Origin: Flavobacterium quisquiliarum
GTDB lineage: Bacteria > Bacteroidota > Bacteroidia > Flavobacteriales > Flavobacteriaceae
Reading direction: 5' to 3'
Assembly: GCF_019308285.1 (NCBI RefSeq)
Contig: NZ_WWEM01000039.1
Location: 299,268 to 363,267, forward strand
DNA: 64,000 nucleotides
The position numbers and the translations under genes are program-made. Below are positions 52,450 to 61,485 of the stretch, in pieces; positions within the stretch are counted from its first letter, which is position 1, and each line of letters opens with the position of its first letter. The notes under the pieces are model-generated. The model saw nothing but the letters and a program-made list of their open reading frames with translations. It was not told where the DNA came from and searched no databases.

Positions 52450-52470
52450 CTATAGTATTGTATGTAAAGA

Positions 52471-54012
52471 TTACATTTTCATTAACCAGTTTTTCATCGA
52501 AACTTCGTTTTCGATAATACCTCTTAATTCAGCAATTTTTACACGGTCTTGTTTCATTGTATCTCTATGACGAATTGTTACCGTTTCGTCTTCAAGCGTT
52601 TGATGATCTACTGTAATACAGAAAGGCGTTCCTAAAGCATCTTGTCTTCTGTAACGACGTCCTACAGCATCTTTCTCATCATACGCCACATTGAAATCCC
52701 ATTTCAAATCTTCAATGATTTTTCTTGAAACTTCTGGCAAACCATCTTTTTTAACTAATGGTAAAACCGCTGCTTTAGTTGGTGCTAAAACCGCTGGTAA
52801 TTTTAAAACTGTTCTTGTAGAACCATCTTCAAGAGTTTCTTCTTTTAATGAAGTTGCAAAAACTGCCAAGAACATACGATCTAAACCTACAGAAGTTTCT
52901 ACTACGTAAGGAACATAGTTTTCGTTTAATTCTGGATCAAAATATTGTAATTTTCTTCCTGAATATTCTTCGTGTGCTTTTAAATCGAAATCGGTACGAG
53001 AGTGAATTCCTTCCAATTCTTTAAATCCGAATGGGAAATTAAATTCAATATCAGCAGCTGCATTTGCGTAGTGTGCTAATTTTTCGTGATCGTGAAAACG
53101 GTAATTCTCTTTTCCTAATCCTAAAGATAAATGCCATTTCAAACGAGTTTCTTTCCAGTACTCGTATGATTTCATTTCTTCTCCTGGGCGAACAAAAAAT
53201 TGCATTTCCATTTGTTCAAACTCACGCATACGGAAAATAAATTGTCTTGCCACAATCTCATTCCTGAAAGCTTTACCTGTTTGAGCAATTCCAAAAGGAA
53301 CTTTCATACGACCTGATTTCTGAACATTTAAAAAGTTCACAAAAATACCTTGAGCTGTTTCTGGACGCAAATACAAATCCATTGCATTCTCTGCAGATGC
53401 ACCTAGTTTTGTTCCGAACATTAAGTTAAATTGTTTTACTTCTGTCCAGTTTTTAGAACCAGTTTCAGGATCAGCAATTTCAAGCTCTTCGATCAATGCT
53501 TTTACATCTGCTAAATCACCTGCTCCCAAAGAACGACCTAAACGCTCTCTGATTTCTTTTTCTTTAGCTAAATATTCAATTACACGAGCATTTGTAGTTA
53601 CAAACTCTTGTTCATTAAATGCATCTCCAAAACGAGCTTTTGCTTTGTCAATTTCTTTTTGTGCTTTTTGGTGAATTTTTTCAGCATGGTCTTCAACCAA
53701 AACGTCAGCTCTATATCTTTTTTTAGAATCTTTATTATCAATTAATGGATCATTGAATGCATCAACGTGACCAGAAGCTTTCCAAGTTGTTGGATGCATC
53801 AATATTGCAGCATCAAGGCCGACAATATTTTCATTCATTTGAACCATTGATTTCCACCAATATTCACGGATATTCTTTTTTAATTCGACACCGTTTTGTG
53901 CGTAATCATATACAGCACTTAAACCGTCGTAAACTTCGCTTGACGGAAAAATAAATCCGTACTCTTTTGCGTGCGAAACCACATTCTTAAATATATCTTC
54001 TTGTTTTGCCAT
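52471..54012 (-). CDS. glyS: Glycine-tRNA ligase (single-subunit type)
   Basis: The 513-residue protein is the alpha2 type of GlyRS found in Bacteroidota, archaea and eukaryotes, not the alpha2beta2 type. The class II core has 'FGFIFPSSEVYDGLSAVYDYAQNG' (N-terminal motif; the sequence reads EYGFIFPSSEV), 'LRPETAQGIFVNF' and 'RNEIVARQFIFRMREFEQMEMQFF' (motif 2 region), and motif 3 'VVETSVGLDRMFL'. The C-terminal anticodon-binding domain begins about 'LAPTKAAVLPLVKKDG' and ends near 'NWLMKM'. The start is ATG 54010-54012 with a TATTTTTG box only 7 nt upstream, so the message may have almost no leader. Monocistronic with a terminator downstream. Confidence 0.96.
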   Translation of the reverse strand: MAKQEDIFKNVVSHAKEYGFIFPSSEVYDGLSAVYDYAQNGVELKKNIREYWWKSMVQMNENIVGLDAAILMHPTTWKASGHVDAFNDPLIDNKDSKKRYRADVLVEDHAEKIHQKAQKEIDKAKARFGDAFNEQEFVTTNARVIEYLAKEKEIRERLGRSLGAGDLADVKALIEELEIADPETGSKNWTEVKQFNLMFGTKLGASAENAMDLYLRPETAQGIFVNFLNVQKSGRMKVPFGIAQTGKAFRNEIVARQFIFRMREFEQMEMQFFVRPGEEMKSYEYWKETRLKWHLSLGLGKENYRFHDHEKLAHYANAAADIEFNFPFGFKELEGIHSRTDFDLKAHEEYSGRKLQYFDPELNENYVPYVVETSVGLDRMFLAVFATSLKEETLEDGSTRTVLKLPAVLAPTKAAVLPLVKKDGLPEVSRKIIEDLKWDFNVAYDEKDAVGRRYRRQDALGTPFCITVDHQTLEDETVTIRHRDTMKQDRVKIAELRGIIENEVSMKNWLMKM

Positions 54013-54019
54013 AGTGATG

Positions 54020-54027
54020 CAAAAATA
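54020..54027 (-). promoter_or_regulatory. -7 box of glyS (possibly leaderless)
   Basis: The minus strand reads TATTTTTG ending 7 nt before the ATG. Transcription would begin about at the start codon if this box is used. Confidence 0.35.
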
Positions 54028-54110
54028 TAAAAAGTACCTTTAAAAAAAAGAAAAATTATAAAGATTGAAGGATTGATTTTGTTATTTTCGTAAATAAAAT
54101 CTTTCTTTTT

Positions 54111-54794
54111 GTGATTAATTACATAATAAACTTGTTTTTTCCAAAAGTCTGCGACGGATGCCGTGCACTTTTACTGCAGAATGAAACTGTTTTCTGTACA
54201 CATTGCCGCCATGAAATGCCTCTAACTCAATATCATTTGAATCCTAAAAACGAAGCAGTCAAAAAGTTTTATGGCAAAGTTGATATTCAATTTGCGTCGG
54301 CATTTTTATATTTCAATAAAAAAGGAATGGTTCAGGAACTCATCCACAATTTAAAATATAAAGGTCATCAGGAAATTGGCACCGTTTTAGGAAATTGGTA
54401 TGTCGAAGATTTAAAAGAAGTTTGTTTTGAAATTCCTTTTGACGCAGTAATTCCCGTTCCGCTTCATAAAAGGAAATTTAAAGAACGAGGTTATAATCAG
54501 GTAACTAATTTTGGAAAAGCAATTGCATCAGGTTTTGAGATTCCTTTTGATGAAAACATTCTGTTCCGAAAGGTGTACTCCAAAACACAATCCAAGAAAA
54601 ATCTTCTAGGCCGTTCTGAAAATATTGAAAACATATTTGATGTAATTTCAACAGAAGAAAATCAAAATAAACATTTCCTAATTGTTGATGATGTACTTAC
54701 AACCGGAGCAACACTCGAAGCCTGTTCCAGAGCACTTCTAAAAATTCCTGGAACAAAAATTAGTATTGTTTGTATGGCGATGGCACACTCTTGA
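54111..54794 (+). CDS. ComF-family phosphoribosyltransferase-like protein
   Basis: The 227-residue protein starts at GTG 54111 ('MINYIINLFFPKVCDGC'). The N-terminal double zinc finger has CDGC and CTHC (about residues 14-35). The C-terminal half is a PRTase-like fold with 'FLIVDDVLTTGATLEACSRAL', the PRPP-binding loop. ComF/GntX proteins are linked to DNA uptake in naturally competent bacteria and to other roles elsewhere; their reaction is not established. It is convergent with the metalloprotease gene, separated by the second copy of the AATTCCAAT hairpin. Confidence 0.88.
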   Translation: MINYIINLFFPKVCDGCRALLLQNETVFCTHCRHEMPLTQYHLNPKNEAVKKFYGKVDIQFASAFLYFNKKGMVQELIHNLKYKGHQEIGTVLGNWYVEDLKEVCFEIPFDAVIPVPLHKRKFKERGYNQVTNFGKAIASGFEIPFDENILFRKVYSKTQSKKNLLGRSENIENIFDVISTEENQNKHFLIVDDVLTTGATLEACSRALLKIPGTKISIVCMAMAHS

Positions 54795-54795
54795 T

Positions 54796-54872
54796 GGGAA
54801 ATTCCAATAAAAAAGAAATCCCAAAAAGAAAATTCCAAATTCCAATACTTATAACTATTGGAATTTGGAATT
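54796..54872. repeat. AATTCCAAT/GAATTTGG inverted repeat (copy 2)
   Basis: AATTCCAAATTCCAATA (54831-54847) pairs perfectly with TATTGGAATTTGGAATT (54856-54872), loop 8 nt. A preceding AATTCCAATAAAAAAGAAATCC segment (54800-54821) matches the outer arm of copy 1. It starts 2 bp after the comF-like stop. Confidence 0.85.
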
Positions 54873-54910
54873 GTACATGTTGTCTTTTCTAGTACTGGGA
54901 TTTAAGAATC

Positions 54911-57592
54911 TTAATACACTATAATTTTCTTTATAGTTCTTCTGTCTCCGTCGCTAACCGTGACAAAATAAAGTCCAGCAGGAACATTTGGCAATTGGAT
55001 ATCTTGAATAAAATATCCTGAACCTTGAAAAGTATTGTTGTATACATATTTTCCTAAAATATCGTGAACATATACTTTCACTTCTTTTATTGAATCTCTG
55101 CTAAACTGAATTGTAAAATGTCCTCTATTCGGGTTTGGATATAAAGCAAAATCAATATTTTCAAAATCAGAATCTCCCAGCGTATAAACTTTATTACAAA
55201 TATTAACCGATGCTGAATTTATAGTTCCAAGAGCTCCGCTTTCTGTATCTCGAACTCCAAAAGTCCAAGTTCCCTGCGAATTCTCGTTATTAAATGCAGT
55301 TAAAGCGCTTGCTGGAATTACAATTTGACTTGTCGTTGTACCACAATTTAAATTAGTACCGCTGTCATCAAACTGAAGTGCTAAAGTTGAATTGGTAGCA
55401 CCGCAGCTTTTATTGAATAAAGTTACAACTTTGCCGCTTGGGCTTACAATCTGCATTTCAAGATCTGAAAATCTTGCATGCGTAACATTTACTGAAACAT
55501 TAACATCAGAAATTGTTCCTACTGAAGCTGGTACACTCACTGTTTTATTAATAAAAGTCTGGCTGTTGCCTGTTGAATAATTTCCATCAAAATTATAAGT
55601 CAAACAAGTTGTTGAAACAGAATATCCAATTGCGAATGTTGAAGTATTGACTGCGTAATAGATATTGCCAACTGGCTCAATTAAAAGTCTGCAATTAGTA
55701 GATTCCGTAATTTCGGATGGAACCAATATCGTTTCAGAACCATCGTTTGGTGTATTAGAAGCTAAAGTAATTGGAAATGTCGCACCGCCATCTGTGGATA
55801 ATTTTATATTAACATTGGATGAACCTTGAAGCGTGTTTGTATTATTTACACTCCAAGTTATGGTTTGTACTGATCCTTTTGCCCAAGCTACGTTTCCTGC
55901 ATTTTGAGAAGTAATTGCAAAAGGTCCAGCTGATGCACTAACCGTAACCACCATAGCATCTGTGCTGGTTTGAGCCGTTCCTGGCTGAGTGGCATTATCT
56001 CTTCCTGTCAAAGTAAAATTCATTGTTTTTGCTATAGAAGAAACCGATTCCCAAGTTGTCGTCAAAGCATTATTCAAAACCGAACTAAAAGCGGGCATAT
56101 AACGAACAGGCGAAGTTGTAGGAGGCAAAGATCTAAACATAGGTCCATTTGGTTTTGTTGGGTATGTTTTACTATTTTCTCCAGAGGTATTCGTTGCATT
56201 ATCATATTGCTCCCATGTATATGTTATAGTACTTCCTTCTGGATCAGAGCCTGTTCCTTTTAAAACAAATGGTGTACTAATTGGAATTGTATAATCCGGT
56301 CCTGCGTCTATTATTGGCGGATTATTAGTTATTGGTGTAGAAACAGGACAAGATTTTGTTGCCAAATTATTCTGAATCTGATTAATGCTCGCATACGAAA
56401 AATAATCATCGGAGTTATTTTGAACATCAAAATTTGTGATACCTGCATATCCCATAATTGTGGAACCGCTACCAGGTTCATAACTTGTTCCCAATCCTTC
56501 AAGAGCATAAGAGAAAGTATGAGAGGCTCCTAATTGATGTCCCATTTCGTGAGCGACAAAGTCAATATCAAAAGTATCTCCTTCAGGTCTTCTATCTTTT
56601 GGAGAAGTAAATGCGCTCCCTTTTCCATATGGCTCACTAGACGTTGGATCTACGCATACACATCCAATACAATGCGCATTCCCTCCTCCGCCCGAAGCAC
56701 CAAACAAATGTCCAATATCATAATTTGCATTGCCTATAACATTGGTCAAAGTAGTTTGAACCTCTTGTCCCCAAGTTCCTCCATCTTTTGCTCCATCGGC
56801 TGCAATAGAATAAGGGTCTGTAGAGGCATTTGTATAAACTACAGCATCATTATTGGCGATTAAAACTAGCTGTACTGAAAGATCTCTATCAAAAATTCCG
56901 TTTACTCTCGTTAAAGTAGCATTCATTCCCGTTAAAGCTCCTGCTTTTGTTCCTCCAAAATAGGCTGCATATTCTCCTGTGCACGACAAAGCTAAACGAA
57001 GCGTTTTCAACTGCTTGGCATTTGAAGCTGTTCTTGCGGTAGTACTTGAAGTTTTGTTTTCAGAAATTGTATTGGCAGTTTTACATTCCAGACGCATTTC
57101 AGAATCTGCATTAACTGTCGATTTAAACAAAACATATTCTGATTTACTATCCGGATTTTGTTCAATATATTCTGTTGGTTTATCTCCACGAAAAACCATT
57201 GTCTGCATTCCAATAGGTGCAACACTAAAATAAATTACAGCGCTTTTGTCATCAATCCCTCTTCCTTTGTAAGCTCTAATTTCGGGATATTTAGCCTGTA
57301 ACTCTGGATCAAAATTAGAAGATTCCCAAACTAAGAAACGCTCTAAAGTTCCATCTGTATTGGGAATTGTAATTTCTATCTCAGCATTAGTAACAAACTT
57401 ACTAGTTGTTGGAGATAATTTAGCATGAAGCAAATCTGCATTTAATTTAAAGTACAATTTGCCAGGATCTGAATTATTTAATTTTTGTGAAAGCGATGAT
57501 GATGAAGTTATTTTCTGCCACAAAATATCATTCTGAGCATTTACTGTCACACCACACAAAATAAGAAATATATAAAGTAATTGTTTTTTCAT
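54911..57592 (-). CDS. Secreted metalloprotease (M12B-like) with P-domain and T9SS type A sorting signal
   Basis: The 893-residue protein has a signal peptide ('LLYIFLILCGVTVNAQ') and a propeptide-like region up to about residue 195. The catalytic domain carries the metzincin zinc motif 'HEMGHQLGASH' (His348, Glu349, His352, His358). Then come Ig-like modules, a P-domain-like stretch ('SVNVTHARFSDLEMQIVSPSGKV', 'NSQGTWTFGVRD'), and a C-terminal type A sorting domain ('FALYPNPNRGHFTIQF', 'VYVHDILGKYVY', 'GLYFVTVSDGDRRTIKKIIVY'). It is exported by T9SS and acts outside the cell on unknown proteins. An upstream TAATTTTG box lies at 57611-57618. Convergent with ribF is not the case; they diverge. 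Confidence 0.9.
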   Translation of the reverse strand: MKKQLLYIFLILCGVTVNAQNDILWQKITSSSSLSQKLNNSDPGKLYFKLNADLLHAKLSPTTSKFVTNAEIEITIPNTDGTLERFLVWESSNFDPELQAKYPEIRAYKGRGIDDKSAVIYFSVAPIGMQTMVFRGDKPTEYIEQNPDSKSEYVLFKSTVNADSEMRLECKTANTISENKTSSTTARTASNAKQLKTLRLALSCTGEYAAYFGGTKAGALTGMNATLTRVNGIFDRDLSVQLVLIANNDAVVYTNASTDPYSIAADGAKDGGTWGQEVQTTLTNVIGNANYDIGHLFGASGGGGNAHCIGCVCVDPTSSEPYGKGSAFTSPKDRRPEGDTFDIDFVAHEMGHQLGASHTFSYALEGLGTSYEPGSGSTIMGYAGITNFDVQNNSDDYFSYASINQIQNNLATKSCPVSTPITNNPPIIDAGPDYTIPISTPFVLKGTGSDPEGSTITYTWEQYDNATNTSGENSKTYPTKPNGPMFRSLPPTTSPVRYMPAFSSVLNNALTTTWESVSSIAKTMNFTLTGRDNATQPGTAQTSTDAMVVTVSASAGPFAITSQNAGNVAWAKGSVQTITWSVNNTNTLQGSSNVNIKLSTDGGATFPITLASNTPNDGSETILVPSEITESTNCRLLIEPVGNIYYAVNTSTFAIGYSVSTTCLTYNFDGNYSTGNSQTFINKTVSVPASVGTISDVNVSVNVTHARFSDLEMQIVSPSGKVVTLFNKSCGATNSTLALQFDDSGTNLNCGTTTSQIVIPASALTAFNNENSQGTWTFGVRDTESGALGTINSASVNICNKVYTLGDSDFENIDFALYPNPNRGHFTIQFSRDSIKEVKVYVHDILGKYVYNNTFQGSGYFIQDIQLPNVPAGLYFVTVSDGDRRTIKKIIVY

Positions 57593-57610
57593 ACCCTAAA
57601 ATTATTACAT

Positions 57611-57618
57611 CAAAATTA
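57611..57618 (-). promoter_or_regulatory. -7 box of the metalloprotease gene
   Basis: The minus strand reads TAATTTTG, 18 nt upstream of the ATG at 57592. Confidence 0.45.
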
Positions 57619-57754
57619 CTTCAATTAATTTAGATTGTGCAATATATAAGACAATTAATGTTTTTTAATCGACGAGTAGGCTTATTTTCACAAAAAGAAA
57701 TTAAACTTAGCTAATAATTCAATTTCTCAGTATTAAATTTAAAACAGAATAGTA

Positions 57755-57762
57755 TAAATTTG
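57755..57762 (+). promoter_or_regulatory. -7 box of ribF
   Basis: TAAATTTG, 21 nt before the TTG start at 57784. It supports that start, since an upstream one would precede the box. Confidence 0.5.
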
Positions 57763-57783
57763 CAGCATCTTAAATAATTTGTT

Positions 57784-58713
57784 TTGAAGCTCTTTCATTC
57801 TATAAACGATTTTCAGTCGACCAAGAAAACAATCTTAACTCTTGGTACCTTTGACGGCGTGCATATTGGTCACAAAAAAATTCTAGAAAGAATTACACAG
57901 AATACTGAAAACGGGAAATACGAAAGTCTGGTCCTTACCTTTTTTCCGCATCCAAGAATGGTTCTTCAAGAGAAATCAGAAATTAGACTACTCAATACCA
58001 TCAGCGAAAAAACAGAACTGCTTGAAGCTACTGGCATTGAAAATCTAATTGTTCATCCTTTTAACGAAAGCTTCTCTAGATTAACTGCCGAAGAGTTTGT
58101 TCATACCATTTTGGTCGATAAATTCCAGATTCAGAAAATAATCATTGGACACGACCATCGTTTTGGACGCAACCGAACTGCGAATATTGATGACTTAATT
58201 GCTTTTGGTGCTGCATACGGATTTGAAGTAGAGCAAATTTCTGCCGAAGAAATCCAAGACGTTTCAGTAAGTTCAACCAAAATCAGAAAAGCTTTAAACG
58301 AAGGCAATATGGCTTTGGCAAATGAATATTTAGGATACGATTATTTCCTGAACGGAACGGTTGTAAAAGGAAAACAATTAGGCCGAACAATCGGCTTTCC
58401 AACAGCAAACATTCATATCGAGGAAGATTATAAGTTGATCCCAAAAATTGGTGTTTATGTGGTAAAAGCTGTTGTGAATAACGAAATTGTTTATGGCATG
58501 ATGAACATTGGCTATAATCCGACAGTTAATGGCGAAAAGCAGACAATCGAAGTTCATCTTTTTGATTTTAACGAAGACATTTATGATCAAAACATCAGGG
58601 TTTCTTTACTTCGTTATATTCGTGAAGAGCAGAAATTTGGCTCTATTGATGCTTTGAAAGCACAGCTTCAACAAGATCAAAACGAAGCTTTGGCCTTTAT
58701 AAATCTTCTTTAA
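57784..58713 (+). CDS. ribF: Bifunctional riboflavin kinase / FAD synthetase
   Basis: The 309-residue protein is full length for RibF. The N-terminal FAD synthetase has the nucleotidyltransferase motifs 'LTLGTFDGVHIGH' and 'IGHDHRFGRNR', and 'DVSVSSTKIRKAL'. The C-terminal riboflavin kinase has 'KGKQLGRTIGFPTANI' and 'GMMNIGYNPTVNG', 'IEVHLFDF'. It makes FMN then FAD in the cytoplasm. The start codon is TTG; no ATG exists upstream in frame near the promoter box. No FMN riboswitch is visible in the 21-nt leader. The membrane-protein gene 58831-59268 follows with its own promoter box. Confidence 0.95.
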   Translation: MKLFHSINDFQSTKKTILTLGTFDGVHIGHKKILERITQNTENGKYESLVLTFFPHPRMVLQEKSEIRLLNTISEKTELLEATGIENLIVHPFNESFSRLTAEEFVHTILVDKFQIQKIIIGHDHRFGRNRTANIDDLIAFGAAYGFEVEQISAEEIQDVSVSSTKIRKALNEGNMALANEYLGYDYFLNGTVVKGKQLGRTIGFPTANIHIEEDYKLIPKIGVYVVKAVVNNEIVYGMMNIGYNPTVNGEKQTIEVHLFDFNEDIYDQNIRVSLLRYIREEQKFGSIDALKAQLQQDQNEALAFINLL

Positions 58714-58769
58714 AAAATTTAGATTGCATAGTTTTTACGGTTTTTAAATCATCGTAGTTATTTTTTTAG

Positions 58770-58777
58770 TAAATTTG
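58770..58777 (+). promoter_or_regulatory. -7 box of the 58831-59268 gene
   Basis: TAAATTTG, 53 nt upstream of the ATG. Confidence 0.45.
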
Positions 58778-58830
58778 ATAGAACACTGTTTTTCAAATAT
58801 TTACTATTAACTTCTTTAAAAGTAACCACT

Positions 58831-59268
58831 ATGAAACTACCTAAAGAAATTACCAACGGTTTTTTGATTTTTCTCGGAATAGGCATTTACTTTTTATTAA
58901 TGAATGTTTTGGGTTTAGCAGATTTGTTTTACTTAAGAACACTTAATGTATTCTTTATATTTTACGGTGTTAACAGGACAATGCAGATGAACCTTCATGA
59001 GGGAGAAACCAATTTTGTATCGAATGCTGTTTCTGCAATGGCTACTTCTGTGGTCGGAGTATCGCTAAGCGTATTTGGATTATTAATTTACAGCTACGCT
59101 CGAGGCGGAGACGCATATGTAAGAACTTTATCTGAAACGTTTATGTTCGGAGGAGATCCATCTGTACCAACTTATTGCATTTGTTTATTGTTTGAAGGAA
59201 TCGCTTCATCGGTAATTGTGACTTTAATGATGATGTTGTATTGGAATAATAAATATGCCGCTGATTAA
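58831..59268 (+). CDS. Four-helix inner-membrane protein of unknown function
   Basis: A 145-residue protein with four hydrophobic helices (about 9-30, 33-50, 64-88 and 115-138). Features are 'ITNGFLIFLGIGIYFLLMNVLGLADLFYLRTLNVFFIFYG' at the start, a loop 'HEGETNFVSNAVSAM', and 'PSVPTYCICLLFEGIASSVIVT' before the last helix. The shape recalls small flavobacterial membrane proteins of no known role; I do not recognise a family. A perfect 18-bp hairpin lies 25 bp downstream, so the gene is monocistronic. Confidence 0.7.
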   Translation: MKLPKEITNGFLIFLGIGIYFLLMNVLGLADLFYLRTLNVFFIFYGVNRTMQMNLHEGETNFVSNAVSAMATSVVGVSLSVFGLLIYSYARGGDAYVRTLSETFMFGGDPSVPTYCICLLFEGIASSVIVTLMMMLYWNNKYAAD

Positions 59269-59293
59269 GTAATCAGAAAAAAAATGACTTTTT

Positions 59294-59343
59294 AAACACT
59301 CAATAATCATAGAATTAAGAAATTTTATGATTATTGAGTGTTT
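59294..59343 (+). terminator. Terminator of the membrane-protein gene
   Basis: AAACACTCAATAATCATA (59294-59311) pairs perfectly with 59326-59343, followed by CTTTTTT. It overlaps the spurious upstream extension of bioB. Confidence 0.85.
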
Positions 59344-59444
59344 CTTTTTTGAAAAAAACATACAAATATCCATTTCTGAAAGCTCACGGTGTGTGGTATC
59401 ATAATTTACTTACTTTTAATACTCCAACAAAAAACAAATTATTC

Positions 59445-60533
59445 ATGAGTATTAAAAAACACAACTGGACAAAAGATGAAATTATTGCCATTTACAACAA
59501 ACCTTTAATGGATTTGCTTTATGAAGCGGCAACAATTCACAGAGAACAGCACGACCCCAATGTTGTTCAGGTATCTACTTTACTTTCTATAAAAACAGGT
59601 GGCTGTCCAGAAGACTGCGGTTATTGTCCGCAAGCAGCAAGATACAATACAGGAGTTGAAGGAAACGATTTAATGACTGTCAGCCAAGTCAAAGCACAGG
59701 CATTACGAGCAAAATCAAACGGATCATCGCGTGTTTGCATGGGAGCTGCCTGGAGAAACGTGAAAGATGGTGAAGAGTTTGATCAGGTTTTAGAAATGGT
59801 CCGTACCATCAATAAACTGGATATGGAAGTTTGCTGTACTTTAGGAATGTTAACCGAAAATCAGGCAAAACGTCTTGCAGAAGCTGGTCTTTATGCTTAT
59901 AATCATAACCTAGATACTTCTGAAGAATATTATAAAGATGTCATTTCAACACGTGGTTTTGAGGATCGTCTACAGACTATCGAAAATGTTCGTAAAACCA
60001 ATGTTACGGTTTGCAGCGGTGGCATTATTGGAATGGGAGAAAGTATTGAAGACCGAGCTGGAATGCTTGTGGCACTTTCCACTTTAAATCCGCAGCCAGA
60101 ATCTGTCCCAATAAATGCTTTAGTCGCTGTTGAAGGAACTCCGATGGAAGAAGAACAACCAATAGAAATTTGGGAAATGATTCGAATGGTCGCTACCACA
60201 AGAATTGTAATGCCTGAAACGCAAGTTCGATTATCAGCAGGAAGAACCAATATGTCACGCGAAGGTCAAGCTATGTGTTTTTTCGCTGGAGCAAATTCAA
60301 TATTTGCAGGAGACAAATTACTCACTACACCAAATCCAGATGTAAATGAAGACATGAAGATGTTTGAGACTTTAGGAATGGCTGCCCAAAGACCTTTTAT
60401 AAAAATAATGCAACCTAAAACTGTTGAAGCTGTCGATTCTGAATTTAATAATTTGGGCGAAAAACCAAAATGGTCTAGACCCAAACATACTATTGAAAGA
60501 AACATTGAGGCATCGATTAAATCAAAAATTTAG
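59445..60533 (+). CDS. bioB: Biotin synthase
   Basis: I start at ATG 59445 (362 residues, 'MSIKKHNWTKDEI'); the longer frame from 59334 begins inside the preceding terminator and is rejected. The radical-SAM cluster motif is Cys54, Cys58 and Cys61 in 'GGCPEDCGYC'. BioB-specific segments are 'QAARYNTG', 'VCMGAAWR', 'YNHNLDTSEEYY', 'ICSGGI/VCSGGIIGMGE' type and 'VRLSAGRTNMSREGQAMCFFAGANSIF'. It inserts sulfur into dethiobiotin using two Fe-S clusters and SAM. No bioA, bioD or bioF lies alongside, so biotin synthesis is scattered or the other genes are outside the window. No BirA-type operator was identified. Confidence 0.96.
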   Translation: MSIKKHNWTKDEIIAIYNKPLMDLLYEAATIHREQHDPNVVQVSTLLSIKTGGCPEDCGYCPQAARYNTGVEGNDLMTVSQVKAQALRAKSNGSSRVCMGAAWRNVKDGEEFDQVLEMVRTINKLDMEVCCTLGMLTENQAKRLAEAGLYAYNHNLDTSEEYYKDVISTRGFEDRLQTIENVRKTNVTVCSGGIIGMGESIEDRAGMLVALSTLNPQPESVPINALVAVEGTPMEEEQPIEIWEMIRMVATTRIVMPETQVRLSAGRTNMSREGQAMCFFAGANSIFAGDKLLTTPNPDVNEDMKMFETLGMAAQRPFIKIMQPKTVEAVDSEFNNLGEKPKWSRPKHTIERNIEASIKSKI

Positions 60534-60567
60534 TCGAAAGAGTTCATAAATCTCAATAAATATTTTT

Positions 60568-60600
60568 AAATTGCTTGTAGCTCAGAGTTATAAGCAATTT
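60568..60600 (+). terminator. bioB terminator
   Basis: AAATTGCTT (60568-60576) pairs with AAGCAATTT (60592-60600), followed by TTTTA. It ends 13 nt before the next gene. Confidence 0.75.
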
Positions 60601-60613
60601 TTTTATTAGAAAA

Positions 60614-61480
60614 ATGAAATTAAAACAAATAGAAAGGGTTAAAAAAATTTCTAAAGAAGATTTTATTTCCCAATATGTAAAAAAACAAATTCCTGTTGTT
60701 ATTGAAGAGCTGACAGAAGACTGGCCAGCTTATAAAAAATGGAAATTATCCTATATTAATGCTATTGCAGGCGATATTACTGTTCCTCTGTATGATGATC
60801 GTCCTGTAAACCATGAAGAGGGATTCAACCAAGCTCATTTAAAAATGAAAATGAGCGATTATATCAATCTTTTAGAGTCTAGGCCTACCAATTACCGTAT
60901 TTTTCTTTATAATTTAATGAAAGATGTGCCAACGCTAAAAAATGATTTTTTATGGCCAGACATTGGTTTAAAATTGGTCAAACAATTGCCAATGTTGTTT
61001 TTTGGAGGAGAAAATGCTAGAGTCTTTATGCATTATGATATTGATTACTCCAATATTCTGCATTTTCATTTTCATGGAGAAAAACAATGTATGATTTTTG
61101 CTCCAGACCAATCCAAATACATGTATAAAGTTCCTCATGCTTTGATTTCGAGAGAGGATATAGATTTTGATAATCCTGATTACGAAAAATTTCCTGCCTT
61201 GAAAAATGCCGAAGGTTTTATCACCAATCTAAAACATGGCGAAATGCTGTACATGCCAGAAGGATATTGGCATTACATGAAATATTTAACTCCAGGATTT
61301 TCAATGAGCCTACGTGCATTCCCGCGAAATATTGCCAATTTATCCAAAGCCGCTTATAACGTTTTTATTATGCGTCATTTTGATATTATGATGAGAAAAT
61401 TAAAAGGCCAAAAATGGATTGACTATAAAAACGAAAAAGCAATTACAAACACGCACGAAAATTTAAGACGTTCAGCATAA
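60614..61480 (+). CDS. JmjC-like cupin (cupin_8) protein
   Basis: The 288-residue protein has the JmjC/cupin_8 fold with the iron-binding triad His140, Asp142 ('FMHYDID') and His220 ('PEGYWHYM'). Flanking it are 'NILHFHFHGEKQCMIFAPDQSKYMYKVPHA' and 'FSMSLRAFP'. Such enzymes are Fe(II)/2-oxoglutarate hydroxylases of proteins or small molecules. The substrate is unknown. It lies 80 bp after bioB on the same strand with a terminator between, so a link to biotin is not supported. A strong terminator follows. Confidence 0.82.
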   Translation: MKLKQIERVKKISKEDFISQYVKKQIPVVIEELTEDWPAYKKWKLSYINAIAGDITVPLYDDRPVNHEEGFNQAHLKMKMSDYINLLESRPTNYRIFLYNLMKDVPTLKNDFLWPDIGLKLVKQLPMLFFGGENARVFMHYDIDYSNILHFHFHGEKQCMIFAPDQSKYMYKVPHALISREDIDFDNPDYEKFPALKNAEGFITNLKHGEMLYMPEGYWHYMKYLTPGFSMSLRAFPRNIANLSKAAYNVFIMRHFDIMMRKLKGQKWIDYKNEKAITNTHENLRRSA

Positions 61481-61485
61481 TGATA

